From contig NC_133123.1 in assembly GCF_033568475.1 (NCBI RefSeq), positions 157,681,753 to 157,745,752 of the forward strand: a stretch of DNA of 64,000 nucleotides. The letters are read 5' to 3'. Shown in pieces: positions 1-12,004 of the stretch. Both the position numbers and the translations under genes were made by a program. The notes beneath the pieces are model-generated. The model was not told the DNA's origin. It saw nothing but the letters and a program-made list of their open reading frames with translations, and did no database searches. Positions within the stretch are counted from its first letter, which is position 1; every line of letters begins with the position of its first letter. Source of the stretch: Henckelia pumila (Eukaryota > Streptophyta > Magnoliopsida > Lamiales > Gesneriaceae).

Positions 1-507
1 GTATTAGTATGATTATGTGATGCATTATTTTAACCTTTGTTACAAAGGTTTAGACATGTCGAGCCCCTAGGCTCACTACGCTTATATGGTGCAGGTGAGT
101 ATGATGATGTCTATGTAGCTCCTACTGGTGGTGGGGTTGTATGAGCTCACCGGCAGTGGACCCCGTGACCGTCGTCATGAGAATTTAGCATGCTTAGAAT
201 TATTTTATTTTAGGATTTTAAAACACGCTTCATATTTTCAGTTTTAAATGGTTGAAAGAAATATTTTTATTATGATTATTTCCGCTTACATGATTTATGG
301 ATTTTTACTTAGTTAATATTATTATTTTTGCATGACTTAAGATTTTTATTGGGTAAATGTTTATTATTATTTATTTAAAGTTTTTGTTTAAGGATTTTAT
401 TTATTCGTATTACTTTTAATGTTTGTACATATATGTATGGGCATATATGTATAGTATATTTTTAAAAAAATAAAAAAATTCCGCATTTATTAGTACGGGT
501 TGTTTCA
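1..507 (+). repeat. LTR fragment, left end outside window
   Basis: This stretch matches the last ~530 bases of the solo LTR that ends at 26606. Both carry the 'ctcactac...atggtgcaggtgagta' block, the 'gtggccccgtgaccg'-like block, the repeated 'catatatgtat' motif and a terminal 'tgtttca'. It ends in CA at 507. The bases that follow do not look like a tRNA primer-binding site, so it is a 3' LTR or a solo LTR rather than a 5' LTR. Membership of Ty3/gypsy is inferred from the general look of such plant LTRs; no coding part is visible here. Confidence 0.7.
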
Positions 508-1501
508 CATTGATAGTAGTATTCCAAGCTCTTGCAAGATATTTTTCCTCCTCGGTTGGCTATATCACCTTAACTTTATTACTAGGGCCTTTTTGGTCAC
601 ACTCATCATCATCATCATCATCATCCCCAAATTATTATTTTATATCATGGATTGCGTTGAATGTGGTGGAATTTTAGAGTCGAACCTTGACATTGGTGCA
701 GCAGCTCTTAATCAATCCAAATCCTCCAAAAATGACATTTTGAGATTCACTTAGGGGGATGTTCCATGGTGGCGGAGGGAGAATATGTAAGAATTGTTTG
801 GCATTATATAACTGCACATAATAATCGGCCGAAAACATTGTGTGAAAAATTGAGAGTTCGGAACAACATTTGAGTCATGAATGAGATTAATTTGTGGAAA
901 TAAGGCGTGTAAGGAAATTCTGAAAGATGATGATTGAGACGAGAATGTGATTGCGAATTTTGCGAGCTTGAATTTCTTCATGTATTTGAAAAATCAAATA
1001 ATTGTTGAATGAACTGTTGACTTGATCAACCATTTGATTTATATAATAAAATGGACTACGATAAAGGGTTTAAAAGTGTAGGGCCGAGCATTTGGCACTT
1101 TACCAAAAGATATAACTGGTGAAAATTATGCAACTCAAATATTTTAAACCGCACAGTAGCTTAAACGTCATGATTTGATCACTCTGCCAAGACAATTATT
1201 GCACCCCAAAAATCTCCCCATAATAATTTCAATTCTTGAAATTAATGAAAATCGAACTCATGATCTTGGTTCTGATATCAATTGTAAGATTGACTGTTTA
1301 GCGTTTTACCAAAAACTATAGCTTGTAGTAATGATGTAAATCAAATCTTTTAAATCGTACATCAGTTCAAACATCATGGCCAGATCGCTCTACCAACGGG
1401 GAAAAATGTGAAATGATAATAGTTTGTACATATTTCAAGTTTGTTTCAAAAACTATTCAATTATTTTTCCGATCTTTGCATTATTTTTTAAACAAAAAAA
1501 A
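508..1501. other. Gene-free AT-rich stretch
   Basis: No convincing gene is visible. A short (CAT)n microsatellite lies at about 602-626. Open frames here are short, have no recognisable motif and show no matching splice sites. Confidence 0.5.
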
Positions 1502-1662
1502 GGTCTTGTCTATGCTACCCCATTAGGGTAGTGCCCAAATGGGATCCAACGGTCCATTATTTTTAGCATTTGATGATATTATTTTAAATGATATCATCTC
1601 AAATGAAAAAAATATGGGTCATTGGATCTAGCTGCACATGGATAGTAGCATAGACAAAGCCC
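1502..1662. mobile_element. Small MITE with ~20-base inverted ends
   Basis: The left end 'gtcttgtctatgctacc' and the reverse complement of the right end 'gggctttgtctatgctac' match over about 17 bases. The interior is also partly palindromic ('gatgatatt...aatgatatcat'). Both flanks are runs of A, so the target duplication cannot be read reliably. A non-autonomous DNA transposon is the simplest reading; the superfamily is not resolved. Confidence 0.6.
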
Positions 1663-2199
1663 AAAAAAAATTATGTGTGGGTCCCGCACCCCACACACGG
1701 GCGTATTCCATGCGCTCAGGTCATCTCCAACCCATTACGCTATCTTGTTGTAACACTAACTCCAAGATAGTGTACTTCCTATACCAAATACAAAAACCAT
1801 CTCCAACCCATTCAAACTAAACTCTACACTAAAAAGAATATTCTCGGAATATTTTCTATTATTTTATTTACAACAACTAATTTATTCTACCAAATATTTT
1901 TAACATAATAATTAAATATCATTAATATCTAAATAATAATTTCTACATAAATACTCATTAGAAATATTAACGAATTAAAAAATTTAACTAAATATATTTT
2001 AATAATTATTAAAATATTTAATTTTATTTATTTTAATATTTAAACTTAGTATTTATTTTATGATTTTTAATTTTATTTTAAATCATTAAACTTCATTATT
2101 AATTACAATCACACATAAAAATAATCTGAAGATAACAAACTGGAATACAAAAAATATTAAAATGATGCTCACAAAATAGAAACTAAACACAAATAAGTT

Positions 2200-3480
2200 T
2201 TAATTAACCGAATTACTATATAAATCCCATAAATGGTCGATTAGTGCATCTCGTAGTGCGAAGTGAGCCTCTCTATCCCTTACTTTTTTATACCGAGCAA
2301 TAAATTCTTGAAATCTTATATTTTGATCTGTAACCACTTCCACATTCGGAGTCGGTGCTTTCATCGCATCTTGTATTGGTGTATCCAAGTCACGCTCATC
2401 CTCGATGATCATGTTGTGCATTATAGTACAAGCAGTCATTATATCATGCAACTGTTTCTTCTGCCAAGCACGTGCCGGAGATGCTACAATTGCAAATCGT
2501 GATTGAAGTACTCCAAATGTGCGTTCGACGTCTTTTCTACACGATTCCTGTTTCATTGCAAAATATTTTTTTTTGGACCACGTGGATCATGAATAGTTTG
2601 CACAAGAGTTGACCATTTAGGATATATACCATCCGCTAAGTAATATCCTTGATGATACTCTTTTCCCCCAATTAAAGTAGTTTGCCGGAGGAGCGATGCC
2701 TTGTGCAAGATTTGAAAATAGATTGGATGCCTCGAGAACATTAATGTCATTGTTAGACCCCGACATACCAAAAAATGCATGCCATATCCATAGATGATAA
2801 TCAGCAACTGCTTCTAAAATAATGGTCGGAGAACCACTATGGCCCGCATATTGTCCTGCCCATGCTGTTGGACAATTTTTTCATCTCCAATGCATACAAT
2901 CCAAGCTTCCCAACATTCCAGGAAATCCACGTTTTTCACCAATACGCAGTAGTCTATCAATATCAGTGGGGGTAGGTGACCTTAGATATCGCTCTGCAAA
3001 CACCTCTACAATATCTCGAGAAAAACGTTGAAGACATTGAATTGTAGTTGATTCTCCTATCTTAATATATTCATTAGCAGCATCCGCAGGTGTGCCGTAT
3101 GCCAATATCCGCTTTGCAGCTGTAATTTTTTGATTAGTAGAGATTCCAATTCGACCAAGACCATCTACTCGTTGTGTGAAATAGCGATCGTGATTCTTCA
3201 CAGCATCAGCAATACGAGAGAAAAGGCCCCGTGACATTCGAAAACGTCTTCGAAACATTACTTCATTGTATCTTGGATTCTCAGCGAAATAATCGTTGAA
3301 TAGGTTACAATCAGCCATTTCTCTATCACGTCGAATTGCGATATGCCCTGGAATCGACCCTCCATGTTTCACTTCAGATCCATATTGCTCAGCATATGAA
3401 GCTGCTAAAATTGTGTTATTGGTGGATAGGCTCCCTAACAAATTTTCTGTTCCATGAATGGACTCAAAGTGATCTTGCAT
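2200..3480 (-). pseudogene. Harbinger DDE transposase, degenerate
   Basis: Read on the minus strand, the sequence encodes a HARBI1-type nuclease over about 400 residues. The N-terminal part has the helical DNA-binding region ('RRRFRMSRGLFSRI'). The three catalytic acidic residues can all be located: D in 'LGSLDCMHW', D in 'YYLADGIYPKW' and E in 'DVERTFGVLQSRF'. The frame is broken: a TGG codon after 'CMHWR' reads TGA at about 2878-2880, a shift lies in the G/A run near 2690, and another lies in the A run near 2565. The C-terminal helix part (2200-2556) is open. In the family this protein cuts and joins DNA together with the ORF1 protein. All three acidic residues are kept despite the breaks, which suggests fairly recent decay. 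Confidence 0.85.
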
Positions 3481-4223
3481 ATGTGAATCAAATTCATCAG
3501 ATGAACTGGATGATGCTGAATGAAAAAAAATGAAAATTTTGAAAATTCATATTGTATATTGATAGTTGAAAATTGGTACGTATGACATCCAACTTTTCGT
3601 ATGATTTACATATATAGCAAAACTAAAGCTATTAACATTATCTACATTAATAATCCATTCCAATTAATACACCGTCAGATTAGATTTCATTTAATCGGAA
3701 CCGTGTGATCTTTATCTTACAGCCAATAAATTATTTACATTGTCAGAGTACATTGAAGTTGTCAATGTTGCATGGGTACCAATGCCACAATAATGTGTTT
3801 CCATTTGTTTATATATATAAAAATATTTTTTTAATGTATGCTTTATATTATAATATTATTAAAAACTTATAATATAATTATTTAATATTATATAATAATG
3901 TACACAACAATACGTGTAGCAATAAATTTATAATATAATTATATATAAATTTTAAAAAAAAATATTTATTTATATATCTTTATCCTATATCCAAAAAATC
4001 TGATCATATATATTAACCGTCGGATTAGATTTCATGTAGATAGAAACTATAGGATCTTTATCTTATATTTTGGAAATCTGATCTGATTTATACACCGTCT
4101 GATTAGATTACATTCAATCACAACCATCAACTTCATATCATCTAGCTTCAATAAATTCATACGACCTAATTTATTTTCGAATCACCATTTCCAATTCTTA
4201 TCTCCCAACATATTTTACTTTCA

Positions 4224-5307
4224 ATGGCTACGAATGCACGATCTGCTTCTTATTCATTTCAAGAAGATATACACATTTGTCATGTTTATCTTGACATTTC
4301 TCAAGATCCTATCATAGGCATAAACCAATCGCGAATCAATTCTGGGATCGTGTAGAGCAAAGCTACAAAAATTCCAGAGCACCCGAAATTACAGAAGTTC
4401 GTAACAAAAGATCTGTGCAATCTCGTATGTGGTTAATATTGTCGGCAATTAGTAAATTAAGAGCCTGCATCCAACAAGTTGAACTACTACATCCAAGCGA
4501 TGCTTCAGAAATGGATATTGTGAGTTTTGTGTCATGGCATTTCTACACTTATATATTACTATAATTACTTTATTATATTTATCTTTACTTTAATTTTACT
4601 TACAGATTATCCGTGCAAAAGAGTTAATGAAACATGATGCTAAATTCAAGAAAGGTTTTAAGTTTGATTATGTATGGACTATTATGAAAGATATGGAGAA
4701 ATTTACAGCTTCACCTATCCCGTCACGTACACCAATTCAAAGAGGTATTGAATTTTTCGAATCTCCACAATCAGACACACAAGCAACAGATTCTCCCAAA
4801 TCAGCGTCCCCTGGATTATCACCATTTGAGATTAACTTAAGTGATGAAAATAGTGGTGGTAGTTCATCACAGCGACCATTTGGAGTGAAAAAATCCAAAT
4901 TGAAAAAAAAAAAAAAGATGAATATATGTCACAAACAATTGAATCAATGAAATTAGGACAAGAAAAAATTCTTGAGATTATCCAACATGGAAATGCTTAT
5001 CGTGAACAAAACAATGAATTACAACTGAAACGGATGCAGCAAACTGAACGAAAATGGGAACAAAATGAAAAAAAAAATAGAACAAAATCGACAAATGTTG
5101 GATCTGACCCGGCTTCAAGAAGAAAACAAAATTTTAGTAATAGATCTCAACTCTATTCAAGATCGATCTTTGCGTGAAAACTTTCGGGCCGAACAATCAA
5201 GAATTTTGAATGAGAGGGAAGAAAGGAAACGTGCCCGTGATAGTCTGAACTATGGAAAATATTTTGGAGACATTGGAGGATCCGGATCCAGCTTACCGCC
5301 TTTTTAA
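4224..5307 (+). pseudogene. Harbinger ORF1 (Myb/SANT-like DNA-binding protein), degenerate
   Basis: The first exon starts at 4224 ('MATNARSASYSFQEDIH') and runs to a GT donor at 4520. The second starts after TACAG at 4606 and reads 'IIRAKELMKHDAKFKKGF'. This matches the plant Harbinger ORF1 family often labelled glutathione S-transferase T3-like or no-apical-meristem-associated. Aromatic positions of the SANT-like fold are visible ('QFWDRVEQSY'). The C-terminal part is charged and probably coiled coil. There is a frame change between 'GINQS' and 'QFWDRV' near 4325-4340, and further changes at A runs near 4905-4917 and 5065. In the family this protein helps the transposase bind DNA and enter the nucleus. 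Confidence 0.75.
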
Positions 5308-6320
5308 AGTTTCATTAATGATTGTCATCCCATGTATTTTGTTTTATTGTGGTGTGATTTTTAATAATTTGTTGTTTATTATCTTGTTTAAGTTTATGTT
5401 GTATCGTTATCTTTGATTTTAAGTGTTGGTTAGTTTATTTTATTTTATGCTGTATTGTATTGTGATTTTCGAAAATTTAATGTTTTGTTATGTTTGTTTA
5501 TTTCATTTTGTATCATTATCTTTGATTTTCAATAAATTTAGTGTTTGTAATCTTATTTTTTTTCCTCAAAATTTTATTTTTATATTCGATGTTAATTAAT
5601 TAAATTAAAGTTACATAATTTAGAGAATTAAAATTATTATTAAAATTCATTACACATAAAAAATAATATTAAAAACAATTACATATAACATTCGTAATTA
5701 TGAAATTAAACTTTTATTATTTTATTCAACTAATAATATAATTCACGTCTTAAATTTACTTATTTATTACCAAATAATTTTTTTATCTAATTTATTTCAT
5801 AAAATATTTATAAATACAATAATTTATATATTTATTAATTAATATTGTATTATAAAAATAATAATTAAGTAAGGTGGTTATCTATTAAAAATTTTATTTA
5901 AAAAAATTAATTATACATTTATTAAAAATATGATAAGATTATTCAAATTTTAAATCAAAATATCTTATAATTAATAATTACAACAAATAAATTGTAATGA
6001 TAAAAACATAGAAATAAAAAAAGGTATAAAATAAAAGAAAAACAAATCAGATTATTTTTTTTTAAAAAAAAAAAAAGAAACAAAAGGCCTACGCTATTGC
6101 AACAGTGTTGCACTACGCCAACCTAGCGCTAGAAATAGCGCTAGGTTGGAGAAGAAACCCAATACGCCAAAATAGTGTTGGGTTGGAGGTGCTCTCAGAC
6201 GGGTACTGCACAGTCTGCACCCTCTTCCCATCACAATTTATAATAAATTATTAAAACTTGCAATTTCAACGCTAGCTAACAGGTTGCACAAAACCTAATC
6301 ATTGCATTAAATCATTTTAT

Positions 6321-6905
6321 TAGGGGTGTCAATTCGGGTGGGTTGGGTGGGTTCGGGTTAGGTTCACGAAAATAATTCTAAAAAATTTTTCAACCCGAAC
6401 CCGAAAATAATCAACCCGAAACCAAACCCGACCAACCCGAAACCAAACCCGATTTTTTTTTATTTTTTTAACAAAATTATTAAATAAAAATTCAAAACAC
6501 ACAATAATAATAATAATAATATTTAATTTAAAACACATAAAAAATCTAAAATTATATATAATTTAAATTTAAACTTTTAGTTATAGAAAATTTAAAGTAT
6601 ACTTATTACAAAAAATAAAAAAATATTTTAAAAAATAAAAATGGTACAAAATAAACATTAAATGAAGAAAATATATTATATCAAATATAATAATTCTATC
6701 TTAATTTTATATAAAAATAATAATAATTAAAAGTTTCGGGTCATTTCGGATCAACCCGGGTTGACCCCAACCCAAACCCCATTAATTTTTTCGGGTTAGC
6801 TTTTGGGTCAACCCGATTCGACCCAAACCCAAAACCTCCAACCCTAACCTGATATTTTTTGGGTCGTGTCGGGTTGACGGATTTGGTTGAGTTTTGACAC
6901 CCTTA
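6321..6905. mobile_element. hAT-like non-autonomous element
   Basis: The ends are TAGGGGTGTCAA and, on the other side, the complement of TAAGGGTGTCAA. The flanks CATTTTAT (6313-6320) and CACTTTAT (6906-6913) agree at 7 of 8 bases, which fits an 8-base hAT duplication. The subterminal zones are rich in 'cgggtt/aacccg' repeats on both sides, pointing inward as an imperfect hairpin. No coding sequence is present. Confidence 0.7.
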
Positions 6906-6929
6906 CACTTTATTGAGTTTTATTTATTT

Positions 6930-7099
6930 ATCTGATTTTTTTATAAAAATAAACCTTCAATTTTATCTTTATCTATATTTTAAAAATAAATTTTATATTT
7001 ATATATTTTTGGATAGTTTATCACTCCTAATAAAAAAATCTGAAAATAACAAAAATTTAGATAAAATATACGTTAACTGTTGCGTGTAAAAGCCACTAG
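6930..7099 (+). mobile_element. Possible Helitron 3' end
   Basis: The segment ends '...gtgtaaaagccactag' followed by T, and resembles the segment ending at 51165: both share 'tatcactcctaata', 'aaataacaaaaa' and the 'cactag' terminus. Helitrons end in CTRR after a short hairpin and insert before a T. The hairpin here is weak, so this rests mainly on the family resemblance. Confidence 0.4.
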
Positions 7100-7306
7100 T
7101 ATTTATTTATTTTTTCCATGTCAATAATGTATTGTAATTTTTTTTATTTTGAAAGATTTAACTTAGAATAGAGTAGGGATTATTTCTCAATTTTGGTAAA
7201 AACATCGGCGTTTTCCTCCCTTTTTCCCGGCTAAGCACCTTAAGTTTGAGTTTTCCAGCTCTTTTGTTTTAAATAATAATAATAATAATAATACTGTCAA
7301 AAAAAA

Positions 7307-7341
<35 letters not shown>

Positions 7342-7843
7342 TGGGAACTTTTTTTTTTGAAAATTAAATATGGGAAATATTATAATTTTGATATAAATAG
7401 TGTTTCATCGAATTATTTTTAAAATTTAATTTATTCGGTGCCAATGGTTGATAGATGGAGTCAATTAATTTTTTTTAGCTAAATACGCGTATATTGTACA
7501 TATTTAATGGAATCATCTTTATGAACAACCATATCATATTATTAAATGACATAAAAATTCTTACTCGTGGGTCAATTTTTTCCAATGGATCTTTTATTTG
7601 ATCCGGTGTATGAAAATATATTGTTTTTTTATGCTAGAAGAATTATTTTTTATTATATATATATATATATATGTGTATATATATATATGAATCACCTAGT
7701 CCCCAAATATAAAATGTCAACAAATATTACGAACCAACATAGCAGAAAAGGAAATTTCGAGCTATATATTTTAAAGGAATTAAATTATTTTTTTTGAAAC
7801 CTAAAGGAATCAATTAAAACCGCCTTCTAAAAGTTTATATAAA

Positions 7844-7880
7844 CTAGAAAATGTGCACACGCTATATGTGTGGTCAATAT
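7844..7880 (-). mobile_element. Possible Helitron 3' terminus (minus strand)
   Basis: Read on the minus strand, the sequence is CACAC-ATATAGC-GTGTG followed by 'cacattttctag' and then T, which is the hairpin plus CTAG|T layout of a Helitron 3' end. The body would extend to higher coordinates. The 5' end was not found. Confidence 0.4.
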
Positions 7881-7907
7881 GACATAAACCAAATTGATTG
7901 CAGTTTT

Positions 7908-8137
7908 TTTTTTTTTTTTGTGACGTGGAAACCCGCAGTCGCTACCTTCGATGCACACTGGGTAAACCCCCGAACTAACGCAATAGCCTACAAACTACGT
8001 TAGTCAGGTAAACCACATTAGCTAGGCATGCCCTGTGTGACAGGTTAGTCCAAAAAGGTGTTGGTAGGGGGAATCGAACTCGTGACCTCTGGTCAAGAGT
8101 TCACCTACTCCACCAACTTGGACACTCTCTTAGGGGC
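7908..8137 (-). mobile_element. tRNA-derived SINE
   Basis: Read on the minus strand, the 5' part has an A box ('agttggtggagtagg') and a B box ('gagttcgattccc'), the internal RNA polymerase III promoter of tRNA-derived SINEs. The 3' end runs into a homopolymer (T run on the plus strand at about 7904-7919). A direct repeat 'ttgattgcagtttt' flanks it at 7894-7907 and 8138-8151, a typical 14-base SINE target duplication. It is not a tRNA gene: there is no cloverleaf and the tail is present. Confidence 0.8.
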
Positions 8138-8151
8138 TTGATTGCAGTTTT

Positions 8152-9348
8152 CTTCAACATAGGTGAAGTGGGTGCAGTTATTAATAATGTGGCAGAATGC
8201 AGTTCTCAAAATGCAAGGTAGTTTTTTTTTTCGTTTTTGTTTTTCATCTATTTTTACCCTTTTTTTTCAATGTAAATATATAAAATTTTAAATAACTACC
8301 AAGGGTTAAATAGTAAATATATTTTGATGTAATCAAAACATACCAAAATGATTTTTAAAGGTGGCTCAAGTTTTATAAAATAATAAAGATAATAAATATC
8401 TGATATGGCATTTCATTTTCTATTTCGTATTTTGGTACCCAAATTAGGAGGGGGAAAAATGTACCACAAAATATTTAATATCGTGGCATCTATAAATGTA
8501 TGTGCACATGCAATGTGAAATTTCCCAATAAAGAATGCCTAACACCACATTAAAAAAGTAAAGCAACAAGGAAATAAAAAGGTAGATAAAAAAAGAATGA
8601 GCATTCTATAATAAATTTTTATAATTCTATTTGTTCAACTTTTCGTTTTTCCTCTTCCCCCAATATCGACGGTGCATTTTCCATGTGTCCAAATCAATAA
8701 TAGCCCATAGGAAAAAAGCCTCCATACATGCAATATTTCCTCCAATCAACACTACATGAAATGTGTTTTACTCATCATAGCATATAACATAATGATATAT
8801 TTAAAGGAATGTTTTTTATGAGACAAGTTAGCAGGATCTATATATATAGAATTAAACTTAATAATTTTAACATAAAACTAATATTTTTTTAATATGTGAC
8901 ATTTTTTAAGTTGAATAAGAAATTTGTTTAATAAAATCAACGCACTGAAGAAAACTTTAAATTTATCCAACACTTACCTAATGCACATCTCAATACCATC
9001 ATTTTTACCATAAATGCATGGTTTACTCATAAATGGTCATTCTTATTCCAAGGCATAACTTTCTCCATTATCTACTTAATTAATTTCACGCCCATAATTA
9101 ATTTTTATTTCGATAGATGTTAATCTCTCTCTCTTATCTACAAAAAATCACTTATCCAAATCTGAATATCCCAACAGAATTATATTATGCATTTAAAGCA
9201 CCGCAAATCTTTTCTGATCCATCCTAATCTATTTGCTAATCATCCCATCTTCTCTTCCTATATATATTGCAAGGACCAGAAGATTACATTAAATCTTACA
9301 TTTATATTATTTCTGTAAAACAAAATCTTCTTGAATAAATAAACAAAT
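8152..9348. other. Upstream region of the galactose mutarotase gene
   Basis: No gene is visible. The last ~150 bases before the ATG at 9349 probably hold the promoter and 5' leader: 'cctatatatatt' near 9256-9270 is a possible TATA element. That assignment is inference only. Confidence 0.35.
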
Positions 9349-11125
9349 ATGGATAAAGCATTGTGTTGTTTCTTTGTGTTGATTTTGGGTTTTGCACTTG
9401 GAAATGTGTGCAAAGGTGATGAAGAAATAGGGGTTTATGAGTTGAAAAAAGGCCATTTTTCAGTGAAAATCACCAATTATGGTGCCACTGTTCTGTCTGT
9501 TATAGTGCCTGATCGTCATGGTGAGTGACAAGATTTGTTATTTTGCATGGAAGAATGTTTTTTATATAAACAAATATATAATTTCTTGTTTTTTAAAAAA
9601 AAAAATTAATTTGTGGAATCATTTTTATTTAATTTTCAGGGAAACTTGATGATATTGTTCTGGGATTTGAGTCAATTGATGGATACAAGGTTAGTATATA
9701 CGTACTGTTTCTCGTATCTTCAAGTGTAGACTACCAATGAATTGAAATGATGAGTATTCGGAGACGCATCGAAACATGGAAGTTTTGATTTTTCCTATGT
9801 CATGAAATAGACCCCTAATATTCGATTCTTTCATAATGTAAAATCATCAATTCACACCAAATTCTTCCCTTTTTCATATACAAAAACTCGGATACAGATT
9901 CATAAGATCATTATTAATCATCGATAGAATACGATAAGTATGTTTATCATGCATCCGTACACTGGAATAGTATAATGAGTCAGGAATATTTGTAACAAGT
10001 AAAGTTTTTGTCTTCAGATTATTATTGGCTATAATATTTGCGTTTGGATTGAATAAATTGCAAAGTTTTTTGTTTTTTTTAGAATGATTCGACTTATTTC
10101 GGGGCTCTTGTTGGCCGTGTGGCGAACCGTATCGGAGGTGCTCAATTCACTTTGGATGGTAAAGTCTACCAATTGCCTGCCAATGATCATGGAAACACAC
10201 TCCATGGTAAGATGATTTATAGATCATATAATTCCTCCCTTGAAAAGGGTATATAAAATTCCGCCATTCGATTGAGATATACATACATGTATACATGTAG
10301 GTGGGACTAGAGGATTTAGCGATGTTGTGTGGACCGTGTACGAGCATGTGAAGCATAGCCACCTTACACTCACCTACGATAGCCACGATGGTGAACAAGG
10401 TAACAGCAGTCAGTTGCATCCTTATTATCAGTTATAACTTGTTTTTCGTTGAAACAGAGCGAATATTCTCGTCTTGATGATCATGTACTCTTGCGAAAAC
10501 AGGATTCCCCGGAGATCTGTCCGTGATGGTGACCTACATGCTCATAGGGAGAAACAAGCTGGGCATCAAGATGCAGGCAAGGCCCCTGAACAAGGCCACA
10601 CCAGTCAATCTTGCTTCCCACACTTACTGGAACCTCGCCGGCCACGACAGCGGCGACATACTATCGCACATCATCAAGCTCTACGCCTCCAGCATTACCC
10701 CTGTGGACGAAAAACTCATCCCCACAGGCAAAATCACTCCTGTGAAAGACACACCCTACGACTTTCTCGAGCCCCGGACGATAGGTAGCAAGTTCAGTGA
10801 GCTGCCTGATGGGTATGACATCAACTACGTCCTGGACGTGACTGGTGGAGGGAAGCATTTCACGAAGGCGGCCTCGGTCTACGACGAGAAATCAGGGAGG
10901 AAGATGGAGCTGTGGACTGATAAGCCCGGAGTTCAGTTCTATACCAGCAACATGCTACCGGATACCGTCGGCAAAAACGGTGCTCTGTACAAGAAATATG
11001 CGGCTTTTTGCCTGGAGACTCAAGGGTTCCCTGATTCTGTGAATCATCCCAATTTCCCTTCACAGATTGTGAATCCAGGGGAGAAGTATAGGCATGTTAT
11101 GGTGTATAGGTTTACTGCACATTAG
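9349..11125 (+). CDS. Galactose mutarotase (aldose 1-epimerase)
   Basis: The gene has five coding exons: 9349-9520, 9640-9689, 10083-10206, 10301-10399 and 10503-11125. All introns are GT-AG and the phases close to a 355-residue protein, the normal size for plant aldose 1-epimerases. The enzyme interconverts the alpha and beta anomers of aldoses such as galactose and glucose. Motifs seen: 'NDHGNTLHGG' with the active-site His115, 'SHTYWNL' with His188, 'DGYDINY' with Asp254, and 'FCLETQGFPD' with Glu320 as the expected general base. All four catalytic positions are kept. Residues 1-22 are hydrophobic ('CCFFVLILGFALG') and look like a signal peptide, so a secreted or apoplastic form is likely. 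The ATG is the first in frame and sits in an A-rich context. Its 3' end faces the VPS29 gene on the other strand (convergent pair). Confidence 0.95.
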
Positions 11126-12004
11126 ATAGAAAATTTTGAGTCATGGGACTCTGTTTTTATGTTTATTTCATTTTTCTAGCCTGAGAATGGTGTTGTTTAT
11201 TTTGATAGTATTTTGTATTGACTATTGAAGACTCTTTCTTCTGTTTTGGTTAACAAAATAAAGAGGGATTTCCATTTTATCTTTGATTGAAAATACAAGA
11301 GCTTTATTGAATATCAAGTTGTAGCTGGAAATCTTACAAGGTTACACACTCTGGTTAAAGCATGAACTGCTTGATTTGTTGATGAATTGGCAGAAACAAA
11401 ACTGGTGTTTGAAAGATACTATCATATTGTAGTAGTTTTGGTTGTATTTATTGTATCATCATAGAATATTTCGAGAAATAATACAAAATTGAATTTAAGG
11501 TAAAGTAGGAAATGATTAAAAAATTTAAATAAAAAAAAAGAAGAAAGAAATAAAGATTAGAATTGGGAATGGGAATGCACTAGCTTAGGCAATACTTTTG
11601 GTGGGTGTTTTTTATATTTTGCCATCATGTTGTGGATTGATTTGGATGATTAGTCTGGGAGTATTTTGTAATTTAAGAAAAATAGAATTAAAATGCTAAT
11701 ATTAATTTTTATTGGAATAAGAAAATACTTCCAAGTGATCCTTAAAATTAGTATTTCTTCCAAGTGAAATAAAGCAAAATTAAAATTTATTGTGTGTACA
11801 CATAATGCTGCAAAACATCAAACTCATGGTCAAGTGAATTCAATTCAACCATCATCCTCAAATATCAACCAGTGTCGTCCACAAGTATATAACCACCATC
11901 AAAACAACGAAAACAATGCATTACAGATGCAGTTAGTTGATTTCAGTCGCTGTTTATAGCTAAAGAGAACAATATCCATGGATATAACACATTCGGCGAA
12001 CTGT
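11126..12004. other. Convergent 3' ends of galactose mutarotase and VPS29
   Basis: No gene is visible. The interval holds the 3' untranslated regions of the two convergent genes: a possible polyadenylation signal 'aataaa' lies at about 11257-11263 on the plus strand. The rest is AT-rich spacer. Confidence 0.5.

Larger units (their letters stand above)
1719..6194. mobile_element. PIF/Harbinger-type DNA transposon, decayed
   Basis: The element is 4,476 bases long. The left end GGTCATCTCCAACCCA and the reverse complement of the right end GAGCACCTCCAACCCA match at 13 of 16 positions. A 3-base duplication TCA flanks the element (1716-1718 and 6195-6197), the duplication size typical of PIF/Harbinger. 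Inside are the two genes the superfamily needs, in convergent arrangement: the DDE transposase on the minus strand (about 2200-3480) and the Myb/SANT-like ORF1 on the plus strand (about 4224-5307). The 'ccatctccaaccca' motif recurs just inside the left end. Both genes are interrupted, so this copy is not autonomous. Confidence 0.85.

Noticed and set aside
2263-2502. Plus-strand open frames inside the Harbinger transposase region
   Set aside because: They are shadows of the minus-strand transposase, whose conserved motifs fix the true strand.
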